A stretch of DNA of 64,000 bases from Lachnospiraceae bacterium. Lineage in GTDB: Bacteria > Bacillota > Clostridia > Lachnospirales > Lachnospiraceae. Below the pieces are notes generated by a model, which was given only the letters and a program-made list of their open reading frames with translations, had not been told where the DNA came from and made no database searches. Below, piece after piece: positions 1-10,139 of the stretch (positions are counted from its first letter, which is position 1; each line of letters opens with the position of its first letter). The position numbers and the translations under genes were made by a program. The stretch is taken from assembly GCA_910576125.1 (NCBI GenBank), contig CAJTHM010000001.1:62001-126000 (forward strand), written 5' to 3'.

Positions 1-733
1 GTAGGTGTCGATGCGCAGGTCCTTTTCGTCGATTTCCACGTCCAGGTCTTCTTCGATATCCGGCATCACGTCCAGGGACACGAAAGAGGTCTGGCGCTTG
101 CCCTGGGCATTGAAAGGGGAAATCCGCACAAGCCTGTGCACGCCTTTCTCGGACTTCAGATAACCGTAGGCATTGGTGCCGTTGACCTGGAAAGTCACCG
201 ACTTGATGCCCGCCTCGTCCCCGTCCAGGAAGTCCAGCACTTCCACAGCGAAGCCCTTACGCTCCGCCCATCTGGTGTACATGCGGTATAGCATGCTGCA
301 CCAGTCGCAGCTCTCGGTGCCGCCCGCCCCCGCGTTGAGCTTCAGGATGGCATTGTCAGCATCGTACTCGCCGGACAGGAGGGTGCTTATGCGCAGCTCC
401 TCAAATTCGGCGATGAACTCGTCCAGTTCGCTTCGGATGTCGGGAATCAAAGAGGCATCGTTCTCCTCATAACCCATCTCAATCAGGGTCAGGATATCTT
501 CGTACTGGCCGGACAGCTTGTTGCAGCCGTCCACGGTATTCTTCAGTTCTTTTAAATCTTTCATTTTCCTGTTAGAGCTGTCGGGGTCATCCCAGAAGCC
601 CGGGGCCTCCATCTCCCGCTCTAACTCTTCGATCCGCTTTTCCTTGTTAGCGAGGTCAAAGTGAATCCCTCACTTCCGCTAATGGAGTTTCGTAGGACTG
701 TAATTCTGTCTTCATCTGATCTAATTCTACCAC
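1..733 (-). CDS. prfB: Peptide chain release factor 2, 3' end cut by window edge
   Basis: RF2 reads UGA and UAA stop codons and releases the finished peptide. Translation begins at GTG (731-733) behind the ribosome site AGAAGGTGA and runs 25 codons to CTT TGA (656-661). Dropping one base (T658) opens a frame of 219 codons to the edge. An AGGG element lies just before CTT TGA C, the layout of the classical autoregulatory +1 frameshift. After the shift the protein reads LANKEKRIEELEREMEAPGF and later carries the stop-recognition tripeptide SPF in VRISPFNAQGKRQ. The window ends at RIDTY, just before where the catalytic GGQ loop is expected. It lies 86 bp downstream of secA in the same direction, as in many Firmicutes, so co-transcription is likely. 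The frameshift means gene callers may drop or shorten this gene. Identity is near certain. Confidence 0.96.
656..677 (-). promoter_or_regulatory. RF2 programmed +1 frameshift site
   Basis: On the minus strand an AGGG element precedes TTCACTTTGAC. The slippery CTT codon (659-661) is followed by an in-frame UGA (656-658) and then C, the poor termination context used by prfB genes. When RF2 is scarce the ribosome slips +1 and makes RF2, closing a feedback loop. The mechanism is established for the family; here it is inferred from matching sequence and position (codons 25 and 26). Confidence 0.9.
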
Positions 734-819
734 TTAACGTCACCTTCTTTCTATAAATTCGTCTATTCGGACTTTTAGTACATTAATTCTGTCTTTGGCA
801 TTTCCATAAAAGAATTGTC

Positions 820-3387
<2,568 letters not shown>

Positions 3388-3433
3388 GGTTATTCATACC
3401 TTTCTATGGCTGTCTGTCAAACCCCTAACTTGT

Positions 3434-3462
3434 ATTGTACCAGATTTGTCCATCAGATTCAA
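3434..3462 (-). promoter_or_regulatory. Predicted sigma-A promoter of secA
   Basis: On the minus strand TTGAAT (3457-3462) and TACAAT (3434-3439) are separated by exactly 17 bp and lie about 47 bp before the GTG start of secA. This is a close match to the housekeeping consensus. It has not been tested for transcription. Confidence 0.65.
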
Positions 3463-3504
3463 CATAAAGCTGCCGGAAGATATGAACATTTCATCAATAT
3501 TTTA

Positions 3505-5688
3505 TTAACAATCCCCGAATCTCAGGATATATTTCTCCGGGAGCACCCCTTTGGGAAGATAGCAGCTCCACGTATTCCCCTCCCTGTCCGTGTAACTAAG
3601 CTCCGCATGACCTTCCTGGAACATCTGATCGCTGCGGCAGGAATCCGCATAATCCATCAGTGCGCACAATTCCTCTATCTCCGCCCGGTCCGTAATCTCC
3701 ACTGCCGGCACCCATTCTGCCAATGTATCCGCTCTCGTTTCCGCGCTTTCGGCGGACATCTCCCCGTCATCCTCCACGGCGCCTCCGTCCCCATATACGC
3801 CATAAACTTCTCTTGCCATGGCGATTTTCTCCTCTTTTGTCAGTTCTTTTCCGTAACTGCCGTTAAAATTCAGGGCCATGCTGACGATGGACGCCGGATC
3901 AGTCTCCGACACCCATTCCTCAAAGCCGGCCTCCCGCATGGCCGCCACAGTGCGCTCCATGGTGTCATATACGCTTATCCTGACGATAGCGCTTGTGCCC
4001 TCGCTGTTCCTTATATCAAAATTCATGCACACCAGCCGCTTTCCCTCCCCCAGGAACGCACCCTCCGGATTCTCCAGCACATCCTGGTTATAGGCCTCAA
4101 TGATTCCGGAAAAAGCTTCCTGCGTGCATTCCTTTGTCAAAAACTTTTCTCTCCTGCCCTCCCGCTGCAGCTCGAACTCCTCACAGTCCTGTATCATCTC
4201 ATTGCTGATGCAGAATGCCCATTTCAGATATTCCTCGCTGGACAGCAGCGGCCAGAGCAGATTCTTGTCCTCACTGCCTACGCGGTACAGTCTATAATAA
4301 TTTCTGCCATTCTCCAGCGTCACTTTGGTAGTCATGCCCACATAGTCCCTCTGCGGCTCTTCCCCTGTAACGCGCTCCAGGTAGGAATAGATGGCATCCA
4401 CATCCTGATAATGCATCTTCCAAAGCGGCGAGTCCTCCATTGCCTCCCAGATATACCGATTGCTGAATTGCCCTGTATAGACCGCGATTTCCGCGATTTT
4501 TTCTTTTCCCGGCAGATAGTCCTCATAGCCGAACCAGTCGTAACGAAAAGCAAGGCACACCAGCATCGTCACCCCCAGGACAGCTGCCATCTGGCGCTTA
4601 TGGGTGAAAAAGGCCTTGAAATCCATGCTGAAAACGATGTTCAGCACCCCAAAGCACAGTATCCCCGCGAACAGCAGCCCGAAAATGCCCCAGGCCGATG
4701 TCTGGTTGTCTGTGAGCAGCATGAACAGCAGCCATCCGCACATCCCGGCCACGATTGCCGCCGGAATCTTCATCAGGGCCGCCCCGGCTCTGTTCCTGAC
4801 TCCCTGCTCCGCAAGCTCCGAGGCCCTCTTCCTGTACAGGAGCCATGCGCAGCAGCCCAGAGCGGCAGCCAGGATGAAATCCACTGCCACCTTTCCGCAG
4901 AAAGCACTCAGTCCCCCATCCAGCTCTGCCCTCCAGTAGAGAAGCCCCGGCGCGGCTATGAGCGGCGATGCATGGACTATGGCGCTCCAGTCCCTCACAT
5001 CGCAGAACCGTTCCATGTACACGCCGAAAAAAGCATATACAATCCCAAACAGGCTTATGAATCCGATGCCCAGAATCACCATGCTGACCAGTGTATTCAG
5101 GATGTTGCCGCTGAGCATCACGGCCGTCAGCACCAGGCCGTACAACAGCAAAAAGACCGTTATCAGCACCGCCATGGTAAGGAATGCCGTCCGAACCAGA
5201 AGTCCTATATCCTGCCCCGTCCCGCCCAGTTCTACGATGAATCCGCCGGCCAAAGCCACCGTAGGCAGATAAAAGATCACAAAGGGCACCAGCCAGATCA
5301 GGAATCCATTCACATAAAGGGCCGCGAACAGAGTGCTGCGCTTTACGGGCAGGCTGTGGTAGGCGTCTACCATATTTTTATGGAACACATAGCGGAAGCC
5401 GAACAGCCCCGTTATCATTGCTCCCGCCACGGTCAGGAACCCTCCTGTCAGGCTCACGGCCTCCCTGAAAAAGGCAACCGTCTCTTCGATTCCGTATTTT
5501 CTGCCGTCCACTCCATAAAGCAAAGCCCCCCGGGCTGCCAGTTCCACCAGCCCGTCCCGATTGCTCCTCCAGACCAGCCATATCACCATCAGCATCAGAA
5601 AGCTGCCCAGAGCGGACAGCGCTATCATCCAGATTTTGTGCCGCAGGTCTTCTCTCATGACCTTAAAGAAGAAGTGCTTTGACGTCAT
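3505..5688 (-). CDS. ABC-2 type transporter permease with large external domain
   Basis: This 727-aa protein is the membrane half of an ABC transporter whose ATPase is encoded just upstream; the two genes overlap by 26 bp. A first membrane helix lies at about residues 19-41, a cluster of helices fills roughly residues 85-360, and another precedes residue 390. The remaining 330 or so residues are hydrophilic and probably outside the membrane. The pattern recalls the larger permeases found with YtrA-type GntR regulators, where the ABC unit answers cell-wall stress or exports peptides. The start ATG at 5688 has AGGTGAAAGG as ribosome site. The substrate cannot be read from sequence. Confidence is high for the permease role and low for what is transported. 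Confidence 0.82.
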   Translation of the reverse strand: MTSKHFFFKVMREDLRHKIWMIALSALGSFLMLMVIWLVWRSNRDGLVELAARGALLYGVDGRKYGIEETVAFFREAVSLTGGFLTVAGAMITGLFGFRYVFHKNMVDAYHSLPVKRSTLFAALYVNGFLIWLVPFVIFYLPTVALAGGFIVELGGTGQDIGLLVRTAFLTMAVLITVFLLLYGLVLTAVMLSGNILNTLVSMVILGIGFISLFGIVYAFFGVYMERFCDVRDWSAIVHASPLIAAPGLLYWRAELDGGLSAFCGKVAVDFILAAALGCCAWLLYRKRASELAEQGVRNRAGAALMKIPAAIVAGMCGWLLFMLLTDNQTSAWGIFGLLFAGILCFGVLNIVFSMDFKAFFTHKRQMAAVLGVTMLVCLAFRYDWFGYEDYLPGKEKIAEIAVYTGQFSNRYIWEAMEDSPLWKMHYQDVDAIYSYLERVTGEEPQRDYVGMTTKVTLENGRNYYRLYRVGSEDKNLLWPLLSSEEYLKWAFCISNEMIQDCEEFELQREGRREKFLTKECTQEAFSGIIEAYNQDVLENPEGAFLGEGKRLVCMNFDIRNSEGTSAIVRISVYDTMERTVAAMREAGFEEWVSETDPASIVSMALNFNGSYGKELTKEEKIAMAREVYGVYGDGGAVEDDGEMSAESAETRADTLAEWVPAVEITDRAEIEELCALMDYADSCRSDQMFQEGHAELSYTDREGNTWSCYLPKGVLPEKYILRFGDC

Positions 5689-6565
5689 AACCTTTCACCT
5701 CCGTTTCACTGATGAATATCTCCTCCAGGGACAGGGGCAGCATCTCGTAGAAAATGGGAGAAAGCTCCTCCATGAAGCCATCTACCTGCTGTCTTTGTCC
5801 CCTGACCGTAAAGGTATAGAGCGCTCCCCTGTTGTCCATGGTCAGGATTTCCAGCCCGTTCCTTATACGGCGAAGCATCTCCTCTTCCTTTATGATGCAC
5901 TGTATCTTGTGAATGTTCAGCTTCATCTCGTCCAGATCCCTTTCAAAGAGGATGCCGCCCCTGTGCAGGAGCCCCACGGACTCACAGATATCCTCCAGCT
6001 CCCTCAGGTTGTGGGAGGCGATGACCGGGGTCAGCTTCCTCTCCTCTATCTCTCTGACGAACACCGCCTTCACCGCCTGGCGCATGACAGGATCCAGCCC
6101 GTCAAAGGTCTCGTCGCAGAGCAGATATTTTGTGCCCGCGCACACCCCGCAGATGACGGAAAGCTGCTTCTTCATGCCCTTGGAAAAAGTGTTCACCTTG
6201 CGGCCCTTGTCCAGACCGAATTTCGCCATCAGTTCATTCCATTTGGCGCTGTCAAAGTCAGGGTAATAGGTCTGGTACAGCCGCAGCATGTCTCCGGGCG
6301 TGCCGTTCTTAAAGAAATACTGGTCGTCGGAAATATAGAAAATCCTGGCTTTCACCACGGGATTGTCGAAGACTTTCTCCCCGTCCACGGTGACGCTGCC
6401 CTGGTCTGCGGAGAGCACGCCGCTCATCAGGCGCATCAGGGTGGATTTTCCCGCGCCGTTGGTGCCTATGAGCCCGAACACATGGCCCTCCTCAATCACT
6501 GCGCTGACACTGTCCACGGCCTTTATGGCATCGAAATACTTTGTCACATTCCGAAATTCAATCAT
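5663..6565 (-). CDS. ABC transporter ATP-binding protein (YtrB-like)
   Basis: This is the cytoplasmic ATPase that powers the neighbouring permease. The 300-aa protein shows Walker A GTNGAGKST, a weak signature FSKGMKKQLS in place of LSGGQ, Walker B with its glutamate in YLLCDETFDGLDP, and a switch histidine in ASHN. Its C-terminal 80 residues resemble the accessory part of CcmA/YtrB-type ATPases. It follows a GntR regulator by 87 bp and overlaps the permease gene, so the three form an operon read GntR, ATPase, permease. Expression is probably set by the operator at 7137-7163. The degenerate signature motif is common in this subfamily and does not imply loss of activity. Confidence 0.9.
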   Translation of the reverse strand: MIEFRNVTKYFDAIKAVDSVSAVIEEGHVFGLIGTNGAGKSTLMRLMSGVLSADQGSVTVDGEKVFDNPVVKARIFYISDDQYFFKNGTPGDMLRLYQTYYPDFDSAKWNELMAKFGLDKGRKVNTFSKGMKKQLSVICGVCAGTKYLLCDETFDGLDPVMRQAVKAVFVREIEERKLTPVIASHNLRELEDICESVGLLHRGGILFERDLDEMKLNIHKIQCIIKEEEMLRRIRNGLEILTMDNRGALYTFTVRGQRQQVDGFMEELSPIFYEMLPLSLEEIFISETEVKGYDVKALLL

Positions 6566-6652
6566 GTAAAGTCTCCTTGTTCAATATGGTCTGCTCCGGT
6601 TCAGTCTGCCGGAGCCGGTTCCGGCCCGGGGGCCTCTCCCGTCCCTGCCGCG

Positions 6653-7024
6653 TCATGCCCCTGCAAGGTCATATATCCGCTCCAGGGCGGCCAAAAGGCG
6701 TTCTTTCCCGATTCCTGTTTCCCTGGCCTTGCGGGTGACATTCTCCCATTCCTGCAGCATCTTGGCCTGTTTGCCCTCCCGCCATTCGCTCTCCGATGTC
6801 ACAAAGCTGCCTCTGCCGGACACAGTGTACAGATAGCCTTCCTGTTCCAGCTGGGCATAGGCCCGCTGGACTGTGTTCGGATTCACGGAAAGCTCCATGG
6901 CAAGGCTGCGCACACTGGGCATCTTGGTCAGGGGCTCCAGGCCGCCGCTCACGATTAAATGCTCCAGCTTCTCCACCACCTGTTCATAGATGGGGCGCTT
7001 GTCCCGATAGTCTAACAAAATCAT
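6653..7024 (-). CDS. GntR-family (YtrA subfamily) transcriptional regulator
   Basis: This short 123-aa regulator has an N-terminal winged helix (PIYEQVVEKLEHLI, then LAMELSVNPNTVQRAYAQLE, and the wing GRGSFV) and only about 45 residues after it. It lacks the large effector domain of FadR- or HutC-type proteins, which defines the YtrA group. These proteins usually repress their own operon with an ABC transporter. The gene heads the operon with the ATPase and permease, and a perfect 7-bp inverted repeat overlaps its promoter -10 box. The inducer is unknown; in the known YtrA systems cell-wall antibiotics relieve repression, but that cannot be assumed here. Confidence 0.9.
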   Translation of the reverse strand: MILLDYRDKRPIYEQVVEKLEHLIVSGGLEPLTKMPSVRSLAMELSVNPNTVQRAYAQLEQEGYLYTVSGRGSFVTSESEWREGKQAKMLQEWENVTRKARETGIGKERLLAALERIYDLAGA

Positions 7025-7136
7025 CCACTCTTCCTTTCCTGCGCAACGCGTCGCGCACTAGACGCAGCATGCCCTGTGCGTTGCGGCAAAATTCAAGTTC
7101 CGGCATCTCCGGGGATGCAACCGTATCATACACAAT

Positions 7137-7189
7137 AAGCGTATTAATATTCTTAATACACTTATATCATATAAAAAGGGCATTGTCAA
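7137..7189 (-). promoter_or_regulatory. Promoter and probable GntR operator of the ABC operon
   Basis: On the minus strand TTGACA (7184-7189) and TATAAG (7161-7166) are spaced by 17 bp. A palindrome covers 7137-7163: GTATTAA (7141-7147), a 5-bp spacer, and TTAATAC (7153-7159). The outer AAG/CTT bases extend each arm to 11 bp with one mismatch. The palindrome overlaps the -10 box and start region, so a bound dimer would block RNA polymerase. Its form fits YtrA-type operators. Autorepression is inferred. Confidence 0.72.
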
Positions 7190-7236
7190 TCCCTCATGCC
7201 CTTTTTTCGGCCCATAGCAGTTCATAGGTCTATAGT

Positions 7237-7740
7237 CTATATTCCGGCAACTTTCAAAGCCTGCCCGTTCAGTACGGCCTCTATGAGCCTGTCGCCCTGA
7301 TAGGTCAGCTTTAACGAAAAGAAATCCGCGCCTTCCGTCAAAAGGCGGAAGAAAATCCTGTCTCCCTCCCAGATGGGAAGTCCGCAGACTTCCGTCTTCC
7401 TCACCCACTCCAGGATGCCCTCATCGCACTCCTGCAGCGTGCCCTCGTAGCCGTCCGCCGTGTAGAGGAACATGTACTCCGTGGCATAGGTGTCCGTGCT
7501 GAAAGTGACGACGCCGCGAAGTTTCCAGGAGGTGAGCACGAGCCCTGTCTCCTCCCTCACTTCCCGCAGCAGGCATTCCTCCGGGGACTCCCCTGCCTCG
7601 AAATGGCCGCCTACGCCTATCCACTTGTCCTTGTTGATGTCCTCTTTCTTGGAATGCTCTTCTTCCTTTTTTACCCGATGGAGCATCAGGTAGCTGTCTT
7701 CCTTTTCTATGTAGCAGAGCGTCGTCAGATTGCTGCGCAT
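7237..7740 (-). CDS. Nudix hydrolase, MutT/8-oxo-dGTPase-like
   Basis: Nudix enzymes cut nucleoside diphosphates linked to another group; this one resembles MutT-type 8-oxo-dGTP diphosphatases. The Nudix box is complete, beginning GGHFEAGE and ending REVREETGL, so the metal-binding glutamates are present. The start is taken at ATG 7740 (MRSNLTTLCYIEKED), 167 aa, because GGAAAGGA lies about 10 bp upstream and homology to the family starts there; a longer form from 7797 adds 19 unconvincing residues. It is 70 bp upstream-facing from the end of glmS on the same strand. Its true substrate is not predictable from sequence. Confidence 0.88.
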   Translation of the reverse strand: MRSNLTTLCYIEKEDSYLMLHRVKKEEEHSKKEDINKDKWIGVGGHFEAGESPEECLLREVREETGLVLTSWKLRGVVTFSTDTYATEYMFLYTADGYEGTLQECDEGILEWVRKTEVCGLPIWEGDRIFFRLLTEGADFFSLKLTYQGDRLIEAVLNGQALKVAGI

Positions 7741-7867
7741 AGCATGACCATCCTTTCCTACAGCTTCTTTTCCAACAGTTCCGGGTTCAAGGCACACTTT
7801 ACGGCTGTATCTCCGGCAATGATGCCCTGCTTATACATGTTTCTGCTTTCAATGGGAGTCACCTGCC

Positions 7868-9706
7868 TCACTCTACCGTCACACTTTTCGCCAGATTACG
7901 CGGCTTATCTACATCCAGACCTTTCGCCACGCTGACATAGTAGCCAAGCAGCTGGAGCGGGATGACCGCCAGACTCGCAGAAAAATGAGCGTCCGTTCTG
8001 GGAATGTAGCAGACAAAATCTGCGCTGTCCTCTATGTTATAGTTGCCGTATGTAGTCAGGGCCATCAGATAGGCTCCGCGGCTCTTGCACTCCAGCATGT
8101 TGCTGAGGGTCTTTTCATACAGTTCCTGCTGGGTCAGGATTCCTATCAGCAGCGTTCCATTCTCAATCAGGCTGATTGTGCCGTGCTTCAGTTCTCCAGC
8201 CGCGTATGCCCCCGTATGGATGTAGCTGATTTCCTTCATCTTTAAGCTGCCCTCCAGGCTGATGGCATAGTCGATGCCCCGGCCGATGAAGAATGCGTTC
8301 TTAGCGCCTGCCTGTTTTGACGCGAACCATTGGATGCGCTCTTTGTCCTCCAGCAGTCTCTCGATTTTACCCGGAAGAGTCTGAAGCTCCGCAATCAGCG
8401 CAGCATACTTTTCCTCGTCAAGCACGCCCCGCACCCTGCCGAACTCGATTGCAAGCATATAGGATGCAGCCAGCTGGGTGCTGTATGCCTTGGTAGTCGC
8501 CACTGCAATCTCCGGCCCGGCCAGCGTATAGAACACATGGTCCGCCTCCCGGGCGATGGTAGATCCTACCACATTGACGATTGCCAGTGTCTTCGCTCCG
8601 CGAACTTTCGCTTCCCGCAGCGCCGCAAGGCTGTCTGCCGTTTCGCCGGACTGGCTTATGATAATCACAAGGGCATTCTCCGGCAGGAGCAATCTGCGAT
8701 AGCGGAATTCCGATGCCAGTTCCACGCGAACCGGAATCTGCGTCAAATCCTCAATCACATACTGCGCTGCTACCCCCACATGGTAGGCCGAACCGCAGGC
8801 CACAATATAAATCTGGCTGATTTCCGCCATGTCCTGCCCGGTAAGGCCTGTATCTGCCAAATCGATTTTTCCCTCTTTGATCACCGAATTCAGAGTATCC
8901 CTGACGGCGCGCGGCTGCTCATGGATTTCTTTCATCATGAAATGCTCGAAACCGGACTTTTCTGCCGCTTCGGCATTCCATTTGATTTCAACCAGCTCTT
9001 TCTCAATCTCATCTCCGTCCAGATTGTAGAAAGATGCCTCCCCTTTCTGCAGGCGGACAAGCTCCATATTTCCGATGTAATAGACATTTCGGGTGTACTT
9101 CAGGATTGCCGGGACATCCGAGGCGAGAAAGGCTCCGCCCTCAGCGACACCGATAATCATGGGACTGTCTTTGCGCGCGGCATAGATTTCCTCCGGATAG
9201 TCCCGAAACATCAGGGCCAGCGCATAAGAGCCCCGGATACGCACCATCGCATGGTTGATTGCGTCCACCGGCGTATGCTCGTACTTTTTGTAATAATAAT
9301 CCACCAGCTTGACCGCCACTTCTGTGTCCGTTCCGGAGTAGAAAGTATAGCCTTTACGCAGGAGCTTATCCTTCAGTTCCTGATAATTTTCTATGATGCC
9401 ATTGTGGACGCCCACTACATTGTAGTCATCGCTGCAGTGGGGATGGGCGTTGATTTCGCTGGGTTCGCCATGTGTCGCCCAGCGGGTATGGCCTATGCCG
9501 CAAGTCCCTGCCAGGGCAGCGCCGTTATTGGTTTTTTCTGCCAGGGCGCGCAGACGGCCTTTCGCCTTTATGATTTCCACCTGGTTCGCTTCATCGCGGA
9601 CCGCCAGGCCCGCCGAATCGTATCCCCGGTACTCAAGCTTGGACAGTCCGTCCAGAAGAATGGGGGCCGCCTGCCTGTTCCCGGTAAATCCTACTATTCC
9701 ACACAT
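7868..9706 (-). CDS. glmS: Glutamine--fructose-6-phosphate aminotransferase (isomerizing)
   Basis: GlmS makes glucosamine-6-phosphate from fructose-6-phosphate and glutamine, the first step to UDP-GlcNAc for peptidoglycan. The 612-aa protein starts MCGIVGFTGN with the catalytic Cys just after Met, followed by the glutaminase domain (HTRWATHG, HNGIIEN) and two SIS sugar-isomerase domains (SQSGETADS near 350; the end is PRNLAKSVTVE). Length is normal. The start ATG at 9706 has AAAGAGG upstream. Many Firmicutes control glmS by a self-cleaving ribozyme in the leader. I do not see its conserved core in the 430 bp upstream, so control is probably different here. A repeated inverted element lies in the leader at 9733-9791. 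Confidence 0.97.
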   Translation of the reverse strand: MCGIVGFTGNRQAAPILLDGLSKLEYRGYDSAGLAVRDEANQVEIIKAKGRLRALAEKTNNGAALAGTCGIGHTRWATHGEPSEINAHPHCSDDYNVVGVHNGIIENYQELKDKLLRKGYTFYSGTDTEVAVKLVDYYYKKYEHTPVDAINHAMVRIRGSYALALMFRDYPEEIYAARKDSPMIIGVAEGGAFLASDVPAILKYTRNVYYIGNMELVRLQKGEASFYNLDGDEIEKELVEIKWNAEAAEKSGFEHFMMKEIHEQPRAVRDTLNSVIKEGKIDLADTGLTGQDMAEISQIYIVACGSAYHVGVAAQYVIEDLTQIPVRVELASEFRYRRLLLPENALVIIISQSGETADSLAALREAKVRGAKTLAIVNVVGSTIAREADHVFYTLAGPEIAVATTKAYSTQLAASYMLAIEFGRVRGVLDEEKYAALIAELQTLPGKIERLLEDKERIQWFASKQAGAKNAFFIGRGIDYAISLEGSLKMKEISYIHTGAYAAGELKHGTISLIENGTLLIGILTQQELYEKTLSNMLECKSRGAYLMALTTYGNYNIEDSADFVCYIPRTDAHFSASLAVIPLQLLGYYVSVAKGLDVDKPRNLAKSVTVE

Positions 9707-9732
9707 ATTTTCATACCTCTTTCTTTCAGTCT

Positions 9733-9791
9733 ATACTACATAACGCCAGAATTTACCATACTGCTTTGGTCAAACATATATGGCTGGCGTT
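9733..9791 (-). repeat. Inverted-repeat element, copy 1
   Basis: AACGCCAG (9742-9749) and CTGGCGTT (9784-9791) are perfect inverted arms around a 34-bp core. The block ATACTACATAACG at 9733-9745 and the block AAACATATATGGC near 9772-9784 occur again at 30112-30197. On the minus strand this copy is just before glmS, between about 27 and 85 bp from its start codon, so it may be part of the mRNA leader. Confidence 0.6.
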
Positions 9792-9857
9792 CATGTGCTC
9801 CTTGCATAAATAGCGCAGATTCTTCCTGCCAAAAAGTCTGCCTGACATGATTCCATT

Positions 9858-10022
9858 TTACTGTACTATGCCCATAAGTGCAAGAGACTTCCTTTTCTTT
9901 TCATGGAACAGAATCGGCCTATGCAAGGCTATCCGATACAGCAGCCATCCGGCTCCCGCGCCCACTGTATTCATCACCACATCATCCAGCCGGCAATAGT
10001 CTCTCTGGACAGCAAGCTGCAT
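9858..10022 (-). pseudogene. VanZ-family C-terminal remnant
   Basis: A 54-codon frame on the minus strand reads MQLAVQRDYCRLDDVVMNTV, then GAGAGWLLYRIALHRP, to a TAA at 9858-9860. This matches the last conserved block of VanZ-like membrane proteins, where an R-x-x-D-x-D-D-V-x-x-N-T-x-G pattern precedes the final membrane helix. An in-frame stop lies just upstream, and no other VanZ segment is visible before pepF. It appears to be the tail of a decayed gene. The rest of the 9707-10139 gap holds only the repeat above. Confidence 0.55.
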
Positions 10023-10139
10023 CCTTTCAACGGCCTACCGCTTAAATCCAGTTTATAATAAAAAAAGCTCTTCGGCAAGTTGCATTTCCCTTTCCTTTCG
10101 GTTAAACTAAAAGGAAGCTTTAAAAAGGAGGAGCCACAC

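Noticed and set aside
9707..10139. glmS ribozyme
   Set aside because: The conserved core of the ribozyme was looked for on the minus strand and not found; a covariance search would settle it.
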